From: Spisula solida | Taxonomy: Eukaryota > Mollusca > Bivalvia > Venerida > Mactridae | Assembly (NCBI GenBank): GCA_947247005.1 | Contig: OX365952.1 | Location: forward strand, 48,402,722 to 48,466,721 | Direction of reading: 5' to 3' | DNA length: 64,000 nucleotides | The notes under the pieces: generated by a model | What the model was told of the DNA's origin: nothing | Seen by the model: the letters and a program-made list of their open reading frames with translations, nothing else | The model's database searches: none | Position numbers and translations under genes: made by a program | Shown here: positions 1 to 11,545 of the stretch, piece after piece | How positions within the stretch are numbered: the stretch's first letter is position 1 | Layout: each line of letters begins with the position of its first letter

Positions 1-560
1 ACTTATGGAACACCCCTTGTATGTTGTGTGTTTTCTATTTCTAAACGCAGCCCGATATGGATTTAATACATCATGTACAACATTCCATAGTTGCCAGAGG
101 TGGCAAGATGATATTTACACTAAGCACATTGTATTGCATCATAATTCATTTAAATGCTACAAAGGAACATGATTGGCTTCGTGATTATCCCCAAACAGAA
201 ACAACATTGTGTAATTCAGAGATGATTATAAAAGGCAATCACATATCTATAATTACATACGTAGTTAAAATCTGGTATATGAATCAAAATAATGATGTAG
301 TAGTTTTCGGTAGTGTTGTCGAGGAGTTTCGATAAATTTTCTTCAATGATCGCATTATCAGAATACTTTTGGCCAAGTTATAAGTTGTTTACACGATTTT
401 TGAATTGACAATAACAAAAACATTATCTAGTATAAGATTGTTACTAAAACATATTTATTTACGTGTACTTTAATTCGATAGCAATATTTAGTTTGCACGA
501 TGTTTGATATTCAACCTCAAAACATATTCGGAAACTACCTTAATTTGATTTCAATTTTTG
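1..560 (+). repeat. Diverged paralogous segment, copy 1
   Basis: This segment aligns by eye, with many substitutions and small indels, to 10436-10789 and then to 11340-11545. Shared landmarks include the words taTGGAACA near the start, TGCCAGAGG at about 97, AAAGGCAATCACA at about 230, GTAGTGTT near 310 and TTTGCACGAT at about 492. The partner copy carries about 550 bp of extra DNA (10790-11339) that is absent here, so this is the empty-site copy. An apparent 92-codon ORF at 57-335 is not conserved as a frame in the partner, so I do not call it a gene. The window edge cuts the left end. Confidence 0.7.
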
Positions 561-975
561 ATGTTTTAATCCATATTGACAATGCGCCGTCATGTTCAAA
601 AGGCAAAGCTAGCATGCATCGTCATAATAAGTTGCATAGTTGTAGTTCCCGTGTAGAGGCATAACATCCAATATTTCTAAACCGACATGTGCAAATTTAC
701 AAGTGATAAAGGGCAGTGATACCGGAATCAATCTGACGCCAAACCTTTCTGATACTATAAGATGAACAACAGATGAAATATTGTATCAACGAATCATTGT
801 GACCATCAATAACCCACATTTAGTAAGACAAAAGTACAGACACATATATACAAACAAATCAATCTTATTAGAAATGATGTAAAGGTCAAACAGAGTTTCA
901 TATTTGGCAAAGACCGCTTTATTGGTCTGATATTTGGGTTACGTTCGTCGTTACAAGTAGTCCTTTTGCCGTGGA
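561..975. other. No recognisable feature
   Basis: AT-rich DNA without a credible ORF or a repeat that I can match elsewhere in the window. Weak continuation of the paralogy with 11.55-11.7 kb is possible for about the first 100 bases but not convincing. Confidence 0.5.
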
Positions 976-1189
976 AACTGGGTCATTCAGCTAGTTATAA
1001 TTTATTATACTTTTCGACAGCTTGGACTTGTGCGGATATGCGCTTGTTTAGTTGGGCATTGTGTCTTTATGTGTTTTATGTTTCCTGTTCTCGGTTGGTT
1101 CATTTGGGCATTGTGCTTTGTATGTTTTTAATGTTTTCTGTGCTCGGCTTGTTAAGTTGAGTGCTGCCTTCCCTGTCTGACTTTATATA
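976..1189 (+). mobile_element. Solo 3' end of a retroelement (same family as 16891-19140)
   Basis: From GGTCATTCAGCTAGTTATAA through CGACAGCTTGGACTTG to CTGTCTGACTT this matches the reverse complement of 16891-17055, and it also matches 28778-28906. All copies stop at the same point after CTGTCTGACTT(A/T)AtAT. A constant 3' end with a variable 5' start is what 5'-truncated retrotransposition produces (family knowledge). This copy has an internal partial duplication of about 50 bp: the stretch beginning GGGCATTGTG occurs twice, near 1055 and 1107. The ORF at 966-1160 lies entirely in this tail. Confidence 0.75.
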
Positions 1190-1595
1190 ATCTTTTAACA
1201 TCTTAGTGCTTTCGTACAAGGCATGAATTTAACCATACCATAGAAATAAGTGATATTACTTTATCAAATAAATACCGTAAAATTCCATGTGAGAACAAAT
1301 GACGGAACAATGTTCTCCAACACGTGTGATAACAAATGCATGACGTCATCAGCTTTTCTGCGCGAAAACGCTCATGACAGAGATCCAATATGTATCATGG
1401 GATTTCAACCAGAACTCAAAATAATGTATTGTACTTGATGTAGAAAACAATAGTCCGCTGCACGATTATGTTTAGTCGTAACAATTGCTAGTGCAATTAT
1501 ACTCTCATTAACAATTCAGGAAAACATAATTATGGTTGCTGAACTTCTACGTTAAACTTAGAAAATTTGTAAAATTCCAACCCATTCAAAACCAG
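1190..1595. other. No gene; one palindromic CRE-type octamer
   Basis: Non-coding AT-rich DNA. It contains TGACGTCA at about 1341, the palindromic cAMP-response-element octamer, with no gene next to it. I see nothing else here. Confidence 0.4.
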
Positions 1596-1644
1596 TTAAC
1601 CATACAGTAAAACTTTTATAGACTAACGGTGAGACCACGAACAA

Positions 1645-2648
1645 ACGTGGGACGTTCAAAAATAAACAGGACTATTGTCACAAAACGTGCATGGTTAAAC
1701 GAAATTAATCAAATTATATACTATCATAAATCGGAATCCTTTTTTTACATACTGTAAAAATATCAAATAAAACAAATACGCGGTCCGAGAGTTACAGGTG
1801 ACTAAACAAGGTCACTAACGCTGACCCGGCGCACAAAATGACGTCGCGCTATTTAACACGGCGTTAGTGCTTCGCATAGGGCTACGAAATACGACGTTTA
1901 TAGTGATACAGGGTGACGAATACATTCCAGTACCACAATGAGTCACACAAGTAAAGTGTTGGCGAGAATCGCATGTATTTTTCGGGATCTTACATCGAAT
2001 ATCTAGGCGAAAATCCGTACCATGAAACGATGGTATTTTGAAAATATCTCGGTAACTGACGTCACAGACGTTCTTATGATTTCCTATTACTTCCCTGTCT
2101 TACAAAGCTGAACAATTACCATTAAAGCATTTGTGACATTCTAAAACTGATAAACGACTCTCAGAAGTGTTTCCAAAATGCAGTTACGATGATTTCATAC
2201 GATTCAGAGCTGTTGACAGAACTTGGTGTTTGTTCGTTTTTCCTTACGTTATGATGACGTCACTTTTGCGTCACGAAGTTGCCACTCTTGGAGTTCAACT
2301 TTTGTTTAATTCAATATCGAACGTCCAAAAGTCGTCATTTTTGCAGACATCGTCCAGCATGTACCATGTAATGATACGGCGAAGTTTAAAAACCAACGAT
2401 ATGATAGTATTAAAGATACACCCCATTACATGGTCGACATTTAATGCAATTGATGGGCTGCGCCGGGTGCGTGTTACCATGGTTTCAAAATGGACTATTA
2501 TGAAAGGATGTGATAGTGTAACTCGATAAATCAGATATCGAATTTTCGCAATTAAATTCCGATTCCGTATTATGTAATAATATTTGTATAATATTGAAAA
2601 CTGTACCCGTGAGAGCCCCAGTCCTGTTCATCTTTGAACGTCCCACGT
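1645..2648. mobile_element. Non-autonomous mariner-like element, 28-bp TIRs
   Basis: Terminal inverted repeats lie at 1645-1672 (starts ACGTGGGACGTTCAAAAA) and 2621-2648 (ends TTTGAACGTCCCACGT). They differ at two positions. TIRs opening CG(T/A)GGG with GTTCAAAA are typical of mariner elements, which target TA. The right flank keeps TA; on the left the TA has probably decayed to AA. The paralogous segment near 20625 lacks this DNA. The 1004-bp interior has no recognisable transposase. The 120-codon ORF at 2167-2529 shows no DDE-like order of motifs. The interior carries several TGACGTCA or TGACGTCG words (about 1840, 2057, 2255), as does the element at 8311-9274. Confidence 0.75.
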
Positions 2649-2824
2649 ACATACTAAGAAGTAATTATGTATTTTAGACGACCAACTAGCGTGGCATGGA
2701 ACAGCTGTGTTAGACACTGATCTAACATCACTTGGTGGGTGGATAATTTACATTTTGTGTTTTCCAATCCCGCGGACTTGTACATAGTGTTTGCTTATGG
2801 TTGTTCTCCAACAAGTTCCTTTCG

Positions 2825-2825
<1 letters not shown>

Positions 2826-2855
<30 letters not shown>
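2826..2855. repeat. (AC)n(AT)n microsatellite
   Basis: A short CACACACA run passes into an AT dinucleotide run (2833-2855). The paralogous position near 20790 has no such run, so it expanded after the duplication. Confidence 0.9.
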
Positions 2856-3350
2856 CTGGGTACATAATGCAATTACTAGTTTACTACTACAAAAAAGTTT
2901 ATTGCATTAAAGCATACGAGTATTGTAAGTTTAACATCCTGTGATGTTGAAGCGGGTTGATTCCTACATTCAGTTTGTATTCAAAGTTTGTCACTAGGTC
3001 ACACTTTCTTTAACGAGTAGTAGGCCCTGTAGTAAAACTGAATGCGTCACCTTTTTTCGAGTGCAGTGACAACAACACATGGCCCGGTCCATCTGAATTG
3101 TTCATCAATGAAACATGTACCTGGGATATTGAACAAACATCGAACATGAATACATTTATGTGTAGTCTATCTTGATCATGTCATGGTTCACCCTTCATTT
3201 CCAGTATCAAGTATTGACTCTATACGTCTATATTTTATCTATACGAACACATGTCAATTGTATTCACCGTAGACGTAGATATGCGGATCGTAGATCATAC
3301 TGGAGTGATTTACAACTCAGCTGTGACATTTGATTGATAGACGAGATGTG

Positions 3351-5736
3351 CTTAACAGTTTTGAACATCCTTGAAACTTTCATGCGAGCACGATACAATC
3401 GTATATTCACCCGCGTATGGTGGTGGTGTGTCAATTAACACTAACACCCACTTGATGTTGCATTTGTCGTATGGTAACAACCCTAAACAACATTTTTCTT
3501 AGCAGTTCAAACAAAAGACCTTTTAAATACTACCGTTGTTATATTGATGCCTGCTATGTAAGGGGTTGCTTATGGTATGCATGGAAAGCTCGACATACGA
3601 AGAACACGATGAGTTTTACAGATAGGTTTTATTAACTTGCAAACTGTAGTAAATTAAACTAGGTCAAACTGTAGCTTTTAAGTTTAAATAATATAAGTAT
3701 GATGAAATACTACCCGTCCGGCTAAATTAAAGGACAGTGTTGTCTTGTTTTTGAGACATTGACCTTTCTGAGGTATGGTTATTGCCAGGCATCAGAAATG
3801 TATGTAGACGATGAAAACTATTTAAACAACTCAGCCACCTGGTACTCTCAAATAATGTCAGTCAAAGTTTAAGTTTAAGTTTTAATATGATACTTCCTAC
3901 ACATCTCCTGGTATGCACCATGTCAATTTATTATTAATAATATCCGTTAGTCTGCACGTCTGAATAGGATATGAATATGTATAGTTTTACCGATAACAGT
4001 GTGTATGCTTTGGCATTAATTTCCCATGAAGACATGTTGATATCCCGTCAACAATCTGAAATATAGGTCACAGACAAAACCTCATTATATTATTTACATC
4101 AGTAATTCTAGGAGGCGATTTACATCTCTCGAGGACATTACAATGTTTGAGTTTATTACATATTTATGTTAATGGTGTTTATTAGATGCAATATATTCTG
4201 GTGAGAAGCTTAATTAATGTAATAAGAAAAAAGTCTGCATTTTGGCTGGACAACATGTATGAATAAAAGTGGATGAGTCAATTATACCGAACTGTGTATA
4301 TGTGTAAATTAAACGTTAGGTATAATTGTTCTTGAAATACATTTCCACTTTTGATATCATGGTACTTTCTTTACCAAATACGTCTTTTCTGACCACCTTT
4401 CGTGTTTCATACATTGCCGATCTGCTTTCGTGTTTTTCGGTATTTAAACCATTGATAAAGTACAAGAGTACCAGAACCAATCAAGGACGTCAACGCATCT
4501 TGGCAAACATAAAATAACATAATTTGTCATTGATCGTGAATCGTCTAAGAAATGGTGCGATATTATAGTAGTACGTGTGCAGGTGTTTTAAACCATTTTA
4601 GACCTATCAGAAAATACCCTTTTAAGAAAACATAATTAAAACTGCTGCACACATACCATTTCCGATTCATAGCCTTAAACAACTGTTTTGTTGGGTGAGA
4701 TATCCGAGAAATGGCAATTACACAATCTCACATAACATACACTGTGTAAATGTACTATCGGTCGTCTACATCTAGAATGACAATTAATATTACATCTTGA
4801 CATTAAAACATGTCGTTGGTGAGAGAAAATAGTTACCAATATATCGAAACATCCAACAGTTAGCTCTCAACATACTCATTGAGCTGTATTATATGACTGA
4901 CCAGCATATTGATATGTCCACATCGAGTGTGATTAATAGTATATTTCACTCAGGGGTACACCATTCTTTTTATCTTATTTCAATTACACGTCATTCAACT
5001 AGTCTAAGTGTGAAGCTGTTTTGTTTTAATATTTAATGAATTGGTAGATTAGAAAGTATTATCTGTAGTAATGTTAAAACGTATGATAATGAAAGGAAAC
5101 ATACCCGTAACATATTTCAAAATGCAATACATTAGAAAATGACTCATGGTCCAAATGTACGTGCTCATGCTCTACATCAGGATTTTATATGAGCAAATGC
5201 ATTATACAACCCCTTATGTTACCGTTACTGCGTACATCCACAGACGGTCATTTTGCGTGCAGGATTGTTGCAAGGTCCCATTAGCAGATGTTAATACAAA
5301 CATGCTACACAAAGTTTGGGATATAGATTTGGACACTCCAGAGGGACACGTGTTTTAAAAATTGAAATATCAAAGCTTTATTACTCCTGAACTATTTTTG
5401 AATCTATATCCTTGTACAACACACGAAAAGGAACCCAGAAAAGGGAACCAAAATGTTTTGTCTATGACCCATTTCATGTAATTGTTCATTTTTTTGCGCT
5501 GGCTTTACTATCAGGTTTGTCATTATTATCAATATATTTATTGCAATTGTCTAACACTATGCGTAAACCTATAAAGCCTTGTGTTCCTTTTAGTACGCAG
5601 TAAATCTGTAACACTATGCCAGTCAATGCCGTTACTGTTTTTTTTTATTACCAGTAAAATTCAAAATCAGTTGGTGGCCTTAGAAATCGCGGTATTATAT
5701 GTTTTATGTTTATATAATCGGTGAATATTGATTACA
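3351..5736. other. Long gene-free AT-rich stretch
   Basis: I find no convincing coding frame, RNA gene or matched repeat. Open frames at 4326-4517, 5146-5358 and 5412-5603 are 60-70 codons without family resemblance and are probably chance. Confidence 0.5.
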
Positions 5737-7670
5737 TTAGGGTGAGTGCGCTTGCAGGACCCTCAGAAAATAACGAGACAACGTTTGATAATAAAGTAAA
5801 CTGATTTACACGAAGGACATATCAAATAATACACATGTAAAAGTATATTGCAATTGCATAAATACTTTGAGCGATATTGGACTTTGAATAAGGTGAGGCG
5901 TTTTTAACGTCCTTGAGTGAAGTATGTGTGTATATAGTCTGTTTTATTCATTATACTGATAAATGTTTGTCAACATACATCAACACATTTTTGCGAGACA
6001 TATTTCCTAACACATGTTAGATATTTTGTTATGGTGTTCAATTTTATATCAATTTCAATGCGTTTGAAACAAACCGATGTATGTGAATACTTTTCCTTTT
6101 GTCATTTTTAAATGTCACAATATTGATCTAGTGGTGTAAAAATACTTACCGTTACTCTAAGTACGGTACAAGGAAATAACGCGTGATTGTATCCGTCGTT
6201 AATAAGTGTTATTAGCTGGAATAAACGAGAAGTTATATTTAATGGGAAATATTACACAATATTGTATTTTCGTTAAGCATCGCAGCAAGTTATTGGATGG
6301 CAGAAGATGAAATCTTACCGTCTGCACGTGTTTCCAATCCAATGTGAATTTGTTAGCGTGTTGCTTATCGATGCATGCATCCTCTTTTCATCCTGATCAA
6401 TTTAAGGCGGTTTTTATTGTGATCTCTCTGGGTTTAATTTTAAACTAGCAATATTTATTAATATGTAGATATATTTATCGTAAAATAAAGCACCGTCACG
6501 AGATTTGATGTGTAGTAATTAATTATAATGAACAAGCGTGTATGAGGACAGACTGGGGAATTCATCTCCAAAGATATAATTCCTGTCAAGGTTCTATTTC
6601 TCACATTCTGTTAAACACTTAACAAATTGTATACTATATTGTGCTACAAATTACAAAATCGTTCATCCATATTTTGTTTTATGAGTTGACAAAAATCAAA
6701 TGATCCAATAGAGGTTTCTTTTTCTACCAAATTTTGTCTTTGTTCGGTCTCATTATGGGAAAAATAAATGAATATAGGACCACACAGTGTAAGCGATCAG
6801 CATAGGGCGAACTAACCTTTTACACATTTCCCTTTAGTTATCGCAAACAGTAGAACATTTATCTATAGAAATGTACCGAAGTTGGGGACAGATAACTTTG
6901 GGATACATTGTGTGGCTGTCCTTTCACGAGTACATACGTATTTCCGCATTTTTCTATCAGGGACTTTTTAATGGATATTTTGGATATTTAACATGAAGCA
7001 ATCTCATATATCTCGCCTAATAAGAGTAATTATTAGTATGTATTGAAAATGACATATACATTATACTTATTATACAGGCACTAGATGACCATTGGATGAA
7101 ATTTAATTAAAATACCTGCATTAATGTTTCATGTGAGTAAATTGATTACACTTTCTTTGTAAGAACTTTTCCTCTTAGACGGTAGAGTAGGTCACATGTA
7201 ATTGAATGAAACAACATTGCTTCTCGTACTGCGGCCATTTCGATAAGAGTAAACATAAGTTCGATGTACGTGTATGCCAGTCGTTCATAATTGACTGAGC
7301 ACCATTTGAATTTCGCTTCAATCAAGCAACTAGATAAAATAATCAATTTTAATCAATGTTTGCTCCTTGTTCATGTACTTTTAAGGGAATAAGTATATTA
7401 TATTTTCACTAGTGAATGTATGGCGTCAGTTGCTCACTCACTATAAATGTCAGGCAAATACGGACATTTCCACCAATACAATACATACACTAAAGGACTT
7501 TAAAAACGCCTCACCTAATTCAAATTCCAATATCGCTCAAAGTATGTATGCCATTGAAAAATAATTTTACATGGGTATTGATTGATCTTTTCTATATTAA
7601 AATCAGTTTAGTTGGTAATAAAATGTTGTCTCGTTATTATCTAGGAACCCTGCAAGCGCACTCACCCTAA
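5737..7670. mobile_element. Non-autonomous DNA element with TIRs of about 185 bp
   Basis: The left arm, 5737-5920, begins TTAGGGTGAGTGCGCTTGCA. The right arm, 7486-7670, is its reverse complement and ends TGCAAGCGCACTCACCCTAA. Both arms contain AACGAGACAAC, TTTGAGCGATATTGGA and GGTGAGGCGTTTTTAA. The arms are somewhat diverged. The 1.5 kb between them has no transposase; the minus ORF at 7146-7346 is not recognisable. A third single arm of the family starts at about 8132. Two independent opposed copies of a short repeat would look the same, so a transposon with long TIRs is an inference. Confidence 0.6.
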
Positions 7671-8131
7671 GCAAAAGTGTGGAATTTTCATTACCGTCTA
7701 AGGGCGCAATGTGTCCCAATAAACTGGATCCCATTCATCTACGAAGTCATGAAACGAACCTCCAGTCACATATAAGATGTTCAAAATAGTTCCTACGCGT
7801 GTTCAGTTTCAGCAATAACCTGTCATTTTGTTTAAAACAAGCATAAATAAAGTCAATAACAAAAGAACGCCCAAGCATTTCACAGACATTCAAAATCATC
7901 AAATTTAAAATTTTATTACTAAAATACCCTTCTAAACATGTTCAAATGCGGTAGGTTTAGAGCGTGTGTAACAGTAAACCAGCATTCTAAAACCTTACAG
8001 ATGCTTAAATAAAAGGATAGAAACGATTAACAAGTGTATTCGACGAATCAGTGTGCCTACAACATCTCACAAATATCAGCACATTAAGAATACAATACCT
8101 CGCATAGCCTGTATTGAAAATCCCACACCTT
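7671..8131. other. No recognisable feature
   Basis: AT-rich spacer between two members of the GGTGAGTGCG repeat family. Nothing supported. Confidence 0.4.
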
Positions 8132-9540
8132 TGCCTAGAGTCAGTGCTCTTGCAGGAATTCCTTGAAAATAGTGAGACAAACTAAACTGGATTATACGTA
8201 TAAAAGATTGATGAACACACTAGTAAAATAAATTTGCAATAACATAAATACTTAAAGCGATATGTGAGATGTAAGTTCGGTGAAGCTTTTTAATACTAGT
8301 AACAACAATACGAGGGGTGATCAATATATTCGTGGACTTTTCATCTAGCAATTTTGTTTTGTCAGCAAGGCTCAAAAGCAATTTAGCATTATTCAGTGTA
8401 GGATATCTCCGACCGAATGCACCTATAACATAGTTTTATTCAAGTAATGGGTGTGTGACTCAGGCCGTCACGTGACGTCATTCCAAGCGTCACCGTTTGA
8501 GCAGCACCGAGCTCCTTTCTGGACTCATATCCTACCAACTGTATACAATTGTTTTACTTTTAATACAGAAATAAGTCATAAATAGCCAACTCTTCAATGT
8601 AAGGCGGAATAGAAATTGTCTTGTTGCGTTCTTGGACTTAAAACTCTGAAAAAAGCGGTCGGCTTTACACGGTTGCATCATCCCGATGATGAAGGAATCA
8701 TGACCTAACAAGTTTAGGGCGCAATTTCTAAAGAACTCCTTTCAAATGGAATGAAAGATTTATTGTTTTGTAATCTTTACTGATCATAGAGTTCGCAAGG
8801 AACATATCGTTCAGAAATCTGCCTCTTATTTCTCAGAAATTAAGGAGGAGTATCCCTAACTCTGTCTTAATTATTCCGTTTATTCTTATTTTACCATGGC
8901 GTCAGTTTGACAAAGTCCCTACAATCACATAAACAACGAAATCATGTGTAGATCACTGATTTGGAGTGCAAGGAATCCCCATACATGTTGGTCAAGTCAT
9001 CTTCGAGCTACCGCAAGGATTTTCCAAGTTAGGCGTTAATCTTAATGAAATGAGGTTGCTCTGTGGTTATTTATTGTCCGTCATGCTCGACGGCGCGCGC
9101 TGCACCTTGGTCACAATAAGTGACGTCATCAAGAACATTATGACGTCACAATATAATTAATTAATTAAAACGCTAGATAATTGATATATCTATATTGCCT
9201 GGTACTTTCATTGTTCTAGAATCAATATTTAAAAAGTTATAAGGAAAGTCCACGAATATATTGATCACCCCTCGTACAATACATTTACTGAAAACATAAG
9301 TGATACATTCACAAAGCTTACTGTAACAAGTCTATGTAATTATCGGTGAACACCTCCAAGCATTCAAGTACGTGTACCTTTTTTATTGCATTATTTCCCG
9401 AGAACGATTATAAATGTGCAATTTGCTCGAAAATTAAGACTTGCTTACTTCATTAAAATTCATACCAAAATGTCAAGCTTTTAGGCCTCAAACAGTTATT
9501 GAACTATTGATACATAAAGCATCGCTTCTAAACTAAATGT
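8132..9540 (+). repeat. Repeat copy interrupted by a mariner-like element
   Basis: 8132-8300 resembles the arms at 5737 and 7670 (GTGCTCTTGCAGG, AGTGAGACAA, ATAAATACTTAAAGCGATAT). 9277-9540 matches 15700-15985 in reverse complement, with GCATTCAAG, ATTATTTCCCGAGAACG, TGTGCAATTTGC and ATACCAAAATGTCA as anchors. Joining 8310 to 9277 across the insert gives AACAACAATACAATACAT, which the opposed copy at 15980 reads as ACCAACAATACAATACAT. This repeat was therefore continuous before the mariner insertion. Confidence 0.7.
8311..9274. mobile_element. Non-autonomous mariner-like element with perfect 30-bp TIRs and TA TSD
   Basis: Bases 8311-8340 (starting CGAGGGGTGATCAATATATT) are the exact reverse complement of 9245-9274. 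TA flanks each end (8309-8310 and 9275-9276), the target duplication of Tc1/mariner elements. The inverted paralog at 15.98 kb preserves the unoccupied TA. The element is 964 bp, shorter than a full mariner of about 1.3 kb, and I see no transposase frame; the 64-codon ORF at 8966-9160 is unlike one. Paired TGACGTCA words occur near 9121 and 9140. Perfect TIRs suggest a younger insertion than its host repeat. It is similar in size and style to 1645-2648. Confidence 0.85.
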
Positions 9541-10435
9541 TAATGATTAATACGCAGAACAAATTGTTTTGTTATTAATCGCATGCATGTGGTGTGTCAT
9601 AATGTTAATTAGAATATAAACTACATTTTGAGCCAATGAAAACGCTTTGTTTCTTTGATTACAACCGAACATCTGGGACATTTTGAGCATGTCCCAGATG
9701 AACATAAACTTTGTGTTTATATCAACGAGAATATTACTATGTACAATACAAGAAGATTAGTGCATTGCTCCGCTCTGTACGATGTTTGTCAAGGTTCGTT
9801 CAGTACAGCTGAATCATGTTCGACCTAAATATCGAATACCAATGCATCAATGAGAAGCCTCGAAACAATTAATGTAATTAACGATATACTCATTTCATGA
9901 AGCTAGTTTCTTTGCGTCGTTAATTACCATGGTGTGTGGTAACCATGCTTTATAACGAAATTATTCGTGCTTATCTGACTCCAGTGCAAACGATAATGTA
10001 GTGAAAGACGTACATGTATGCGTTCAGCCCATTTACCGTAATCAAGCCATGTCCGCCGTATAACTTACCGTCATATTATAATTAGCAACAGGTTTGTCAG
10101 CCATGCATTTATCTCAATGCAATAAGGCTATACTATGCCTGTGTTATCGTTTTGCAGGGGTAAGTGTCCGGGTGACAACAACATTTCGGGTATAAATCTA
10201 TTGAATGAAAACAACAAAGAATGTAAAGGTAAAAAGTTTAGATTTTTATATTTGGGATGACCACGATACAGACCAATTTTTCTACTGGCAGTCATGGACG
10301 TGAGTCTGATCATTGCTGAGCAAATAAACAAGTTGAATTTTACGCGAAGTGGTCACTTGTCTCAAGAGCTCCCAGAGTTTACGTCATAACGTCTCATCAT
10401 TGCCTATCGCTCTCGTAACCACTACAATACAACAA
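9541..10435. other. Gene-free; contains a perfect 11-bp hairpin
   Basis: No credible gene. A perfect stem CATCTGGGACA / TGTCCCAGATG with a 9-base loop lies at 9670-9700. The minus ORF at 10128-10331 is unrecognised and probably chance. Confidence 0.5.
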
Positions 10436-11545
10436 AGTTATGGAACATCTCTCGTATGTTCTGTGTTGCCGTCTGACTTTTTAAATGCAACACGATATAA
10501 ATTTAACATTAATCGAGCATTAATCATTCCATATTTGCCAGAGGCAGCAATATGGTATTTAGACTAAGCTCATTTTATTAAAACCCAATTCAATAAAAAG
10601 CTGCAATGTGACATTACTGGCACCACGACATCACCTCAACAGAAATAATATTGTATAATTCAGAAATAATTTTGAAAGGCAATCACAGATTTATAATTAA
10701 CTCCTTTGTGAAAAGATGATACACAAATCATAGTAATTATGTTACAATATTAGTTTTGGGTAGTGTTTTCGAGGTGTTTCGATCGTTATTATATAAATAA
10801 CACATGGCTGCGAGGGTGATAGTAAATAATACCAACCCGAGAATAGTTATATCACCCGAGGCGAAGCCGAGGGTGATATGACTATTCAAGGGTTGATATA
10901 ATTTACTGTCACCCGAGCAGCCATGTGTTATTTATTTTATTATACCGAACAAAATTACAACCATTTTGCGAAATAAAATATCAACAAATGTAAGTAGAAT
11001 TTAGATTGCCGGTATGATAATTTCACATGTACAATCTCAGTCTGTATAAGTTTCTAATGATTTTGTGCTATTTTTAGTAAATCTTGTCAGTTTCAACGGT
11101 TGAAATCGACAAGATTTACTAAAAATAGCATGTTAAATATACCCAAACATATTAATAGCATACAGAGACTCTCTAGCAGGGTGTTTTCCGGACTCAAGTA
11201 GAACAAATTTCTATAAATAGCCCAGCCTCGTTTTTACTAGTAGTGATCGAACAAAATATCAAATAGTGATCGAACAAAATATCACACGGAAGGTCTATGG
11301 GGAAAACACATTGAGAGGTCACGTGAGGTATAATAATACACAATAATCATATTATCATGATACAATACGCAAAATTGCTAGGATGAAAACTATTTACATA
11401 CTATCTATAATTACATTGTAACTAAACTATCAGATACATATACTGTAGTTCGAAAGCTATATTCAATTTGCACGATATTTGATATTCTATCTGGCCAAAA
11501 CATGTTTGGAAACTAGCTTAATTTGATTACAACTTTTGAAGATCC
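10436..11545 (+). repeat. Diverged paralogous segment, copy 2 (filled site)
   Basis: Bases 10436-10789 and 11340-11545 align in order with 1-560. The 550 bp in between is absent from copy 1. Matching words include GCCAGAGGCAGCAA / GCCAGAGGTGGCAA and TTTGCACGAT.TTTGATATTC. The copies have diverged too far to keep the ORF of copy 1. Confidence 0.7.
10790..11339. mobile_element. Fold-back MITE-like insertion
   Basis: This roughly 550-bp block is missing from the paralog at 1-560. Its left part (10795-10934) is an imperfect palindrome centred near 10863, with AACACATGGCTGC at one end and GCAGCCATGTGTT at the other, and CACCCGAGGC / GCCGAGGGTG at the centre. A second perfect 23-bp stem lies at 11066-11088 / 11108-11130 (TGCTATTTTTAGTAAATC...). 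A 23-bp unit TAGTGATCGAACAAAATATC is tandemly repeated at 11241-11286. ATTATACC at about 10940 and GGTATAAT at about 11328 could be short termini of an inner element. There is no coding potential. Confidence 0.7.

Larger units (their letters stand above)
1596..3350 (+). repeat. Diverged paralogous segment, partner of 20570-21240 (interrupted)
   Basis: Bases 1596-1644 and 2649-3350 align to the contiguous stretch 20570-21240. Landmarks are CCAGT..AA..ATACAG at about 1597, ATGTATTTTAGACGA at 2668, TACTACTACAAA at 2882, ACAACACATGGCC at 3071 and TGACATTTGATTGATAGACG at 3325. The intervening 1645-2648 is missing from the partner and is a transposon insertion. Divergence is high, so the duplication is old. 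Confidence 0.75.

Noticed and set aside
2167..2529. 120-codon plus-strand ORF
   Set aside because: It lies wholly within the non-autonomous mariner-like element and shows no transposase-like motif order; probably chance.
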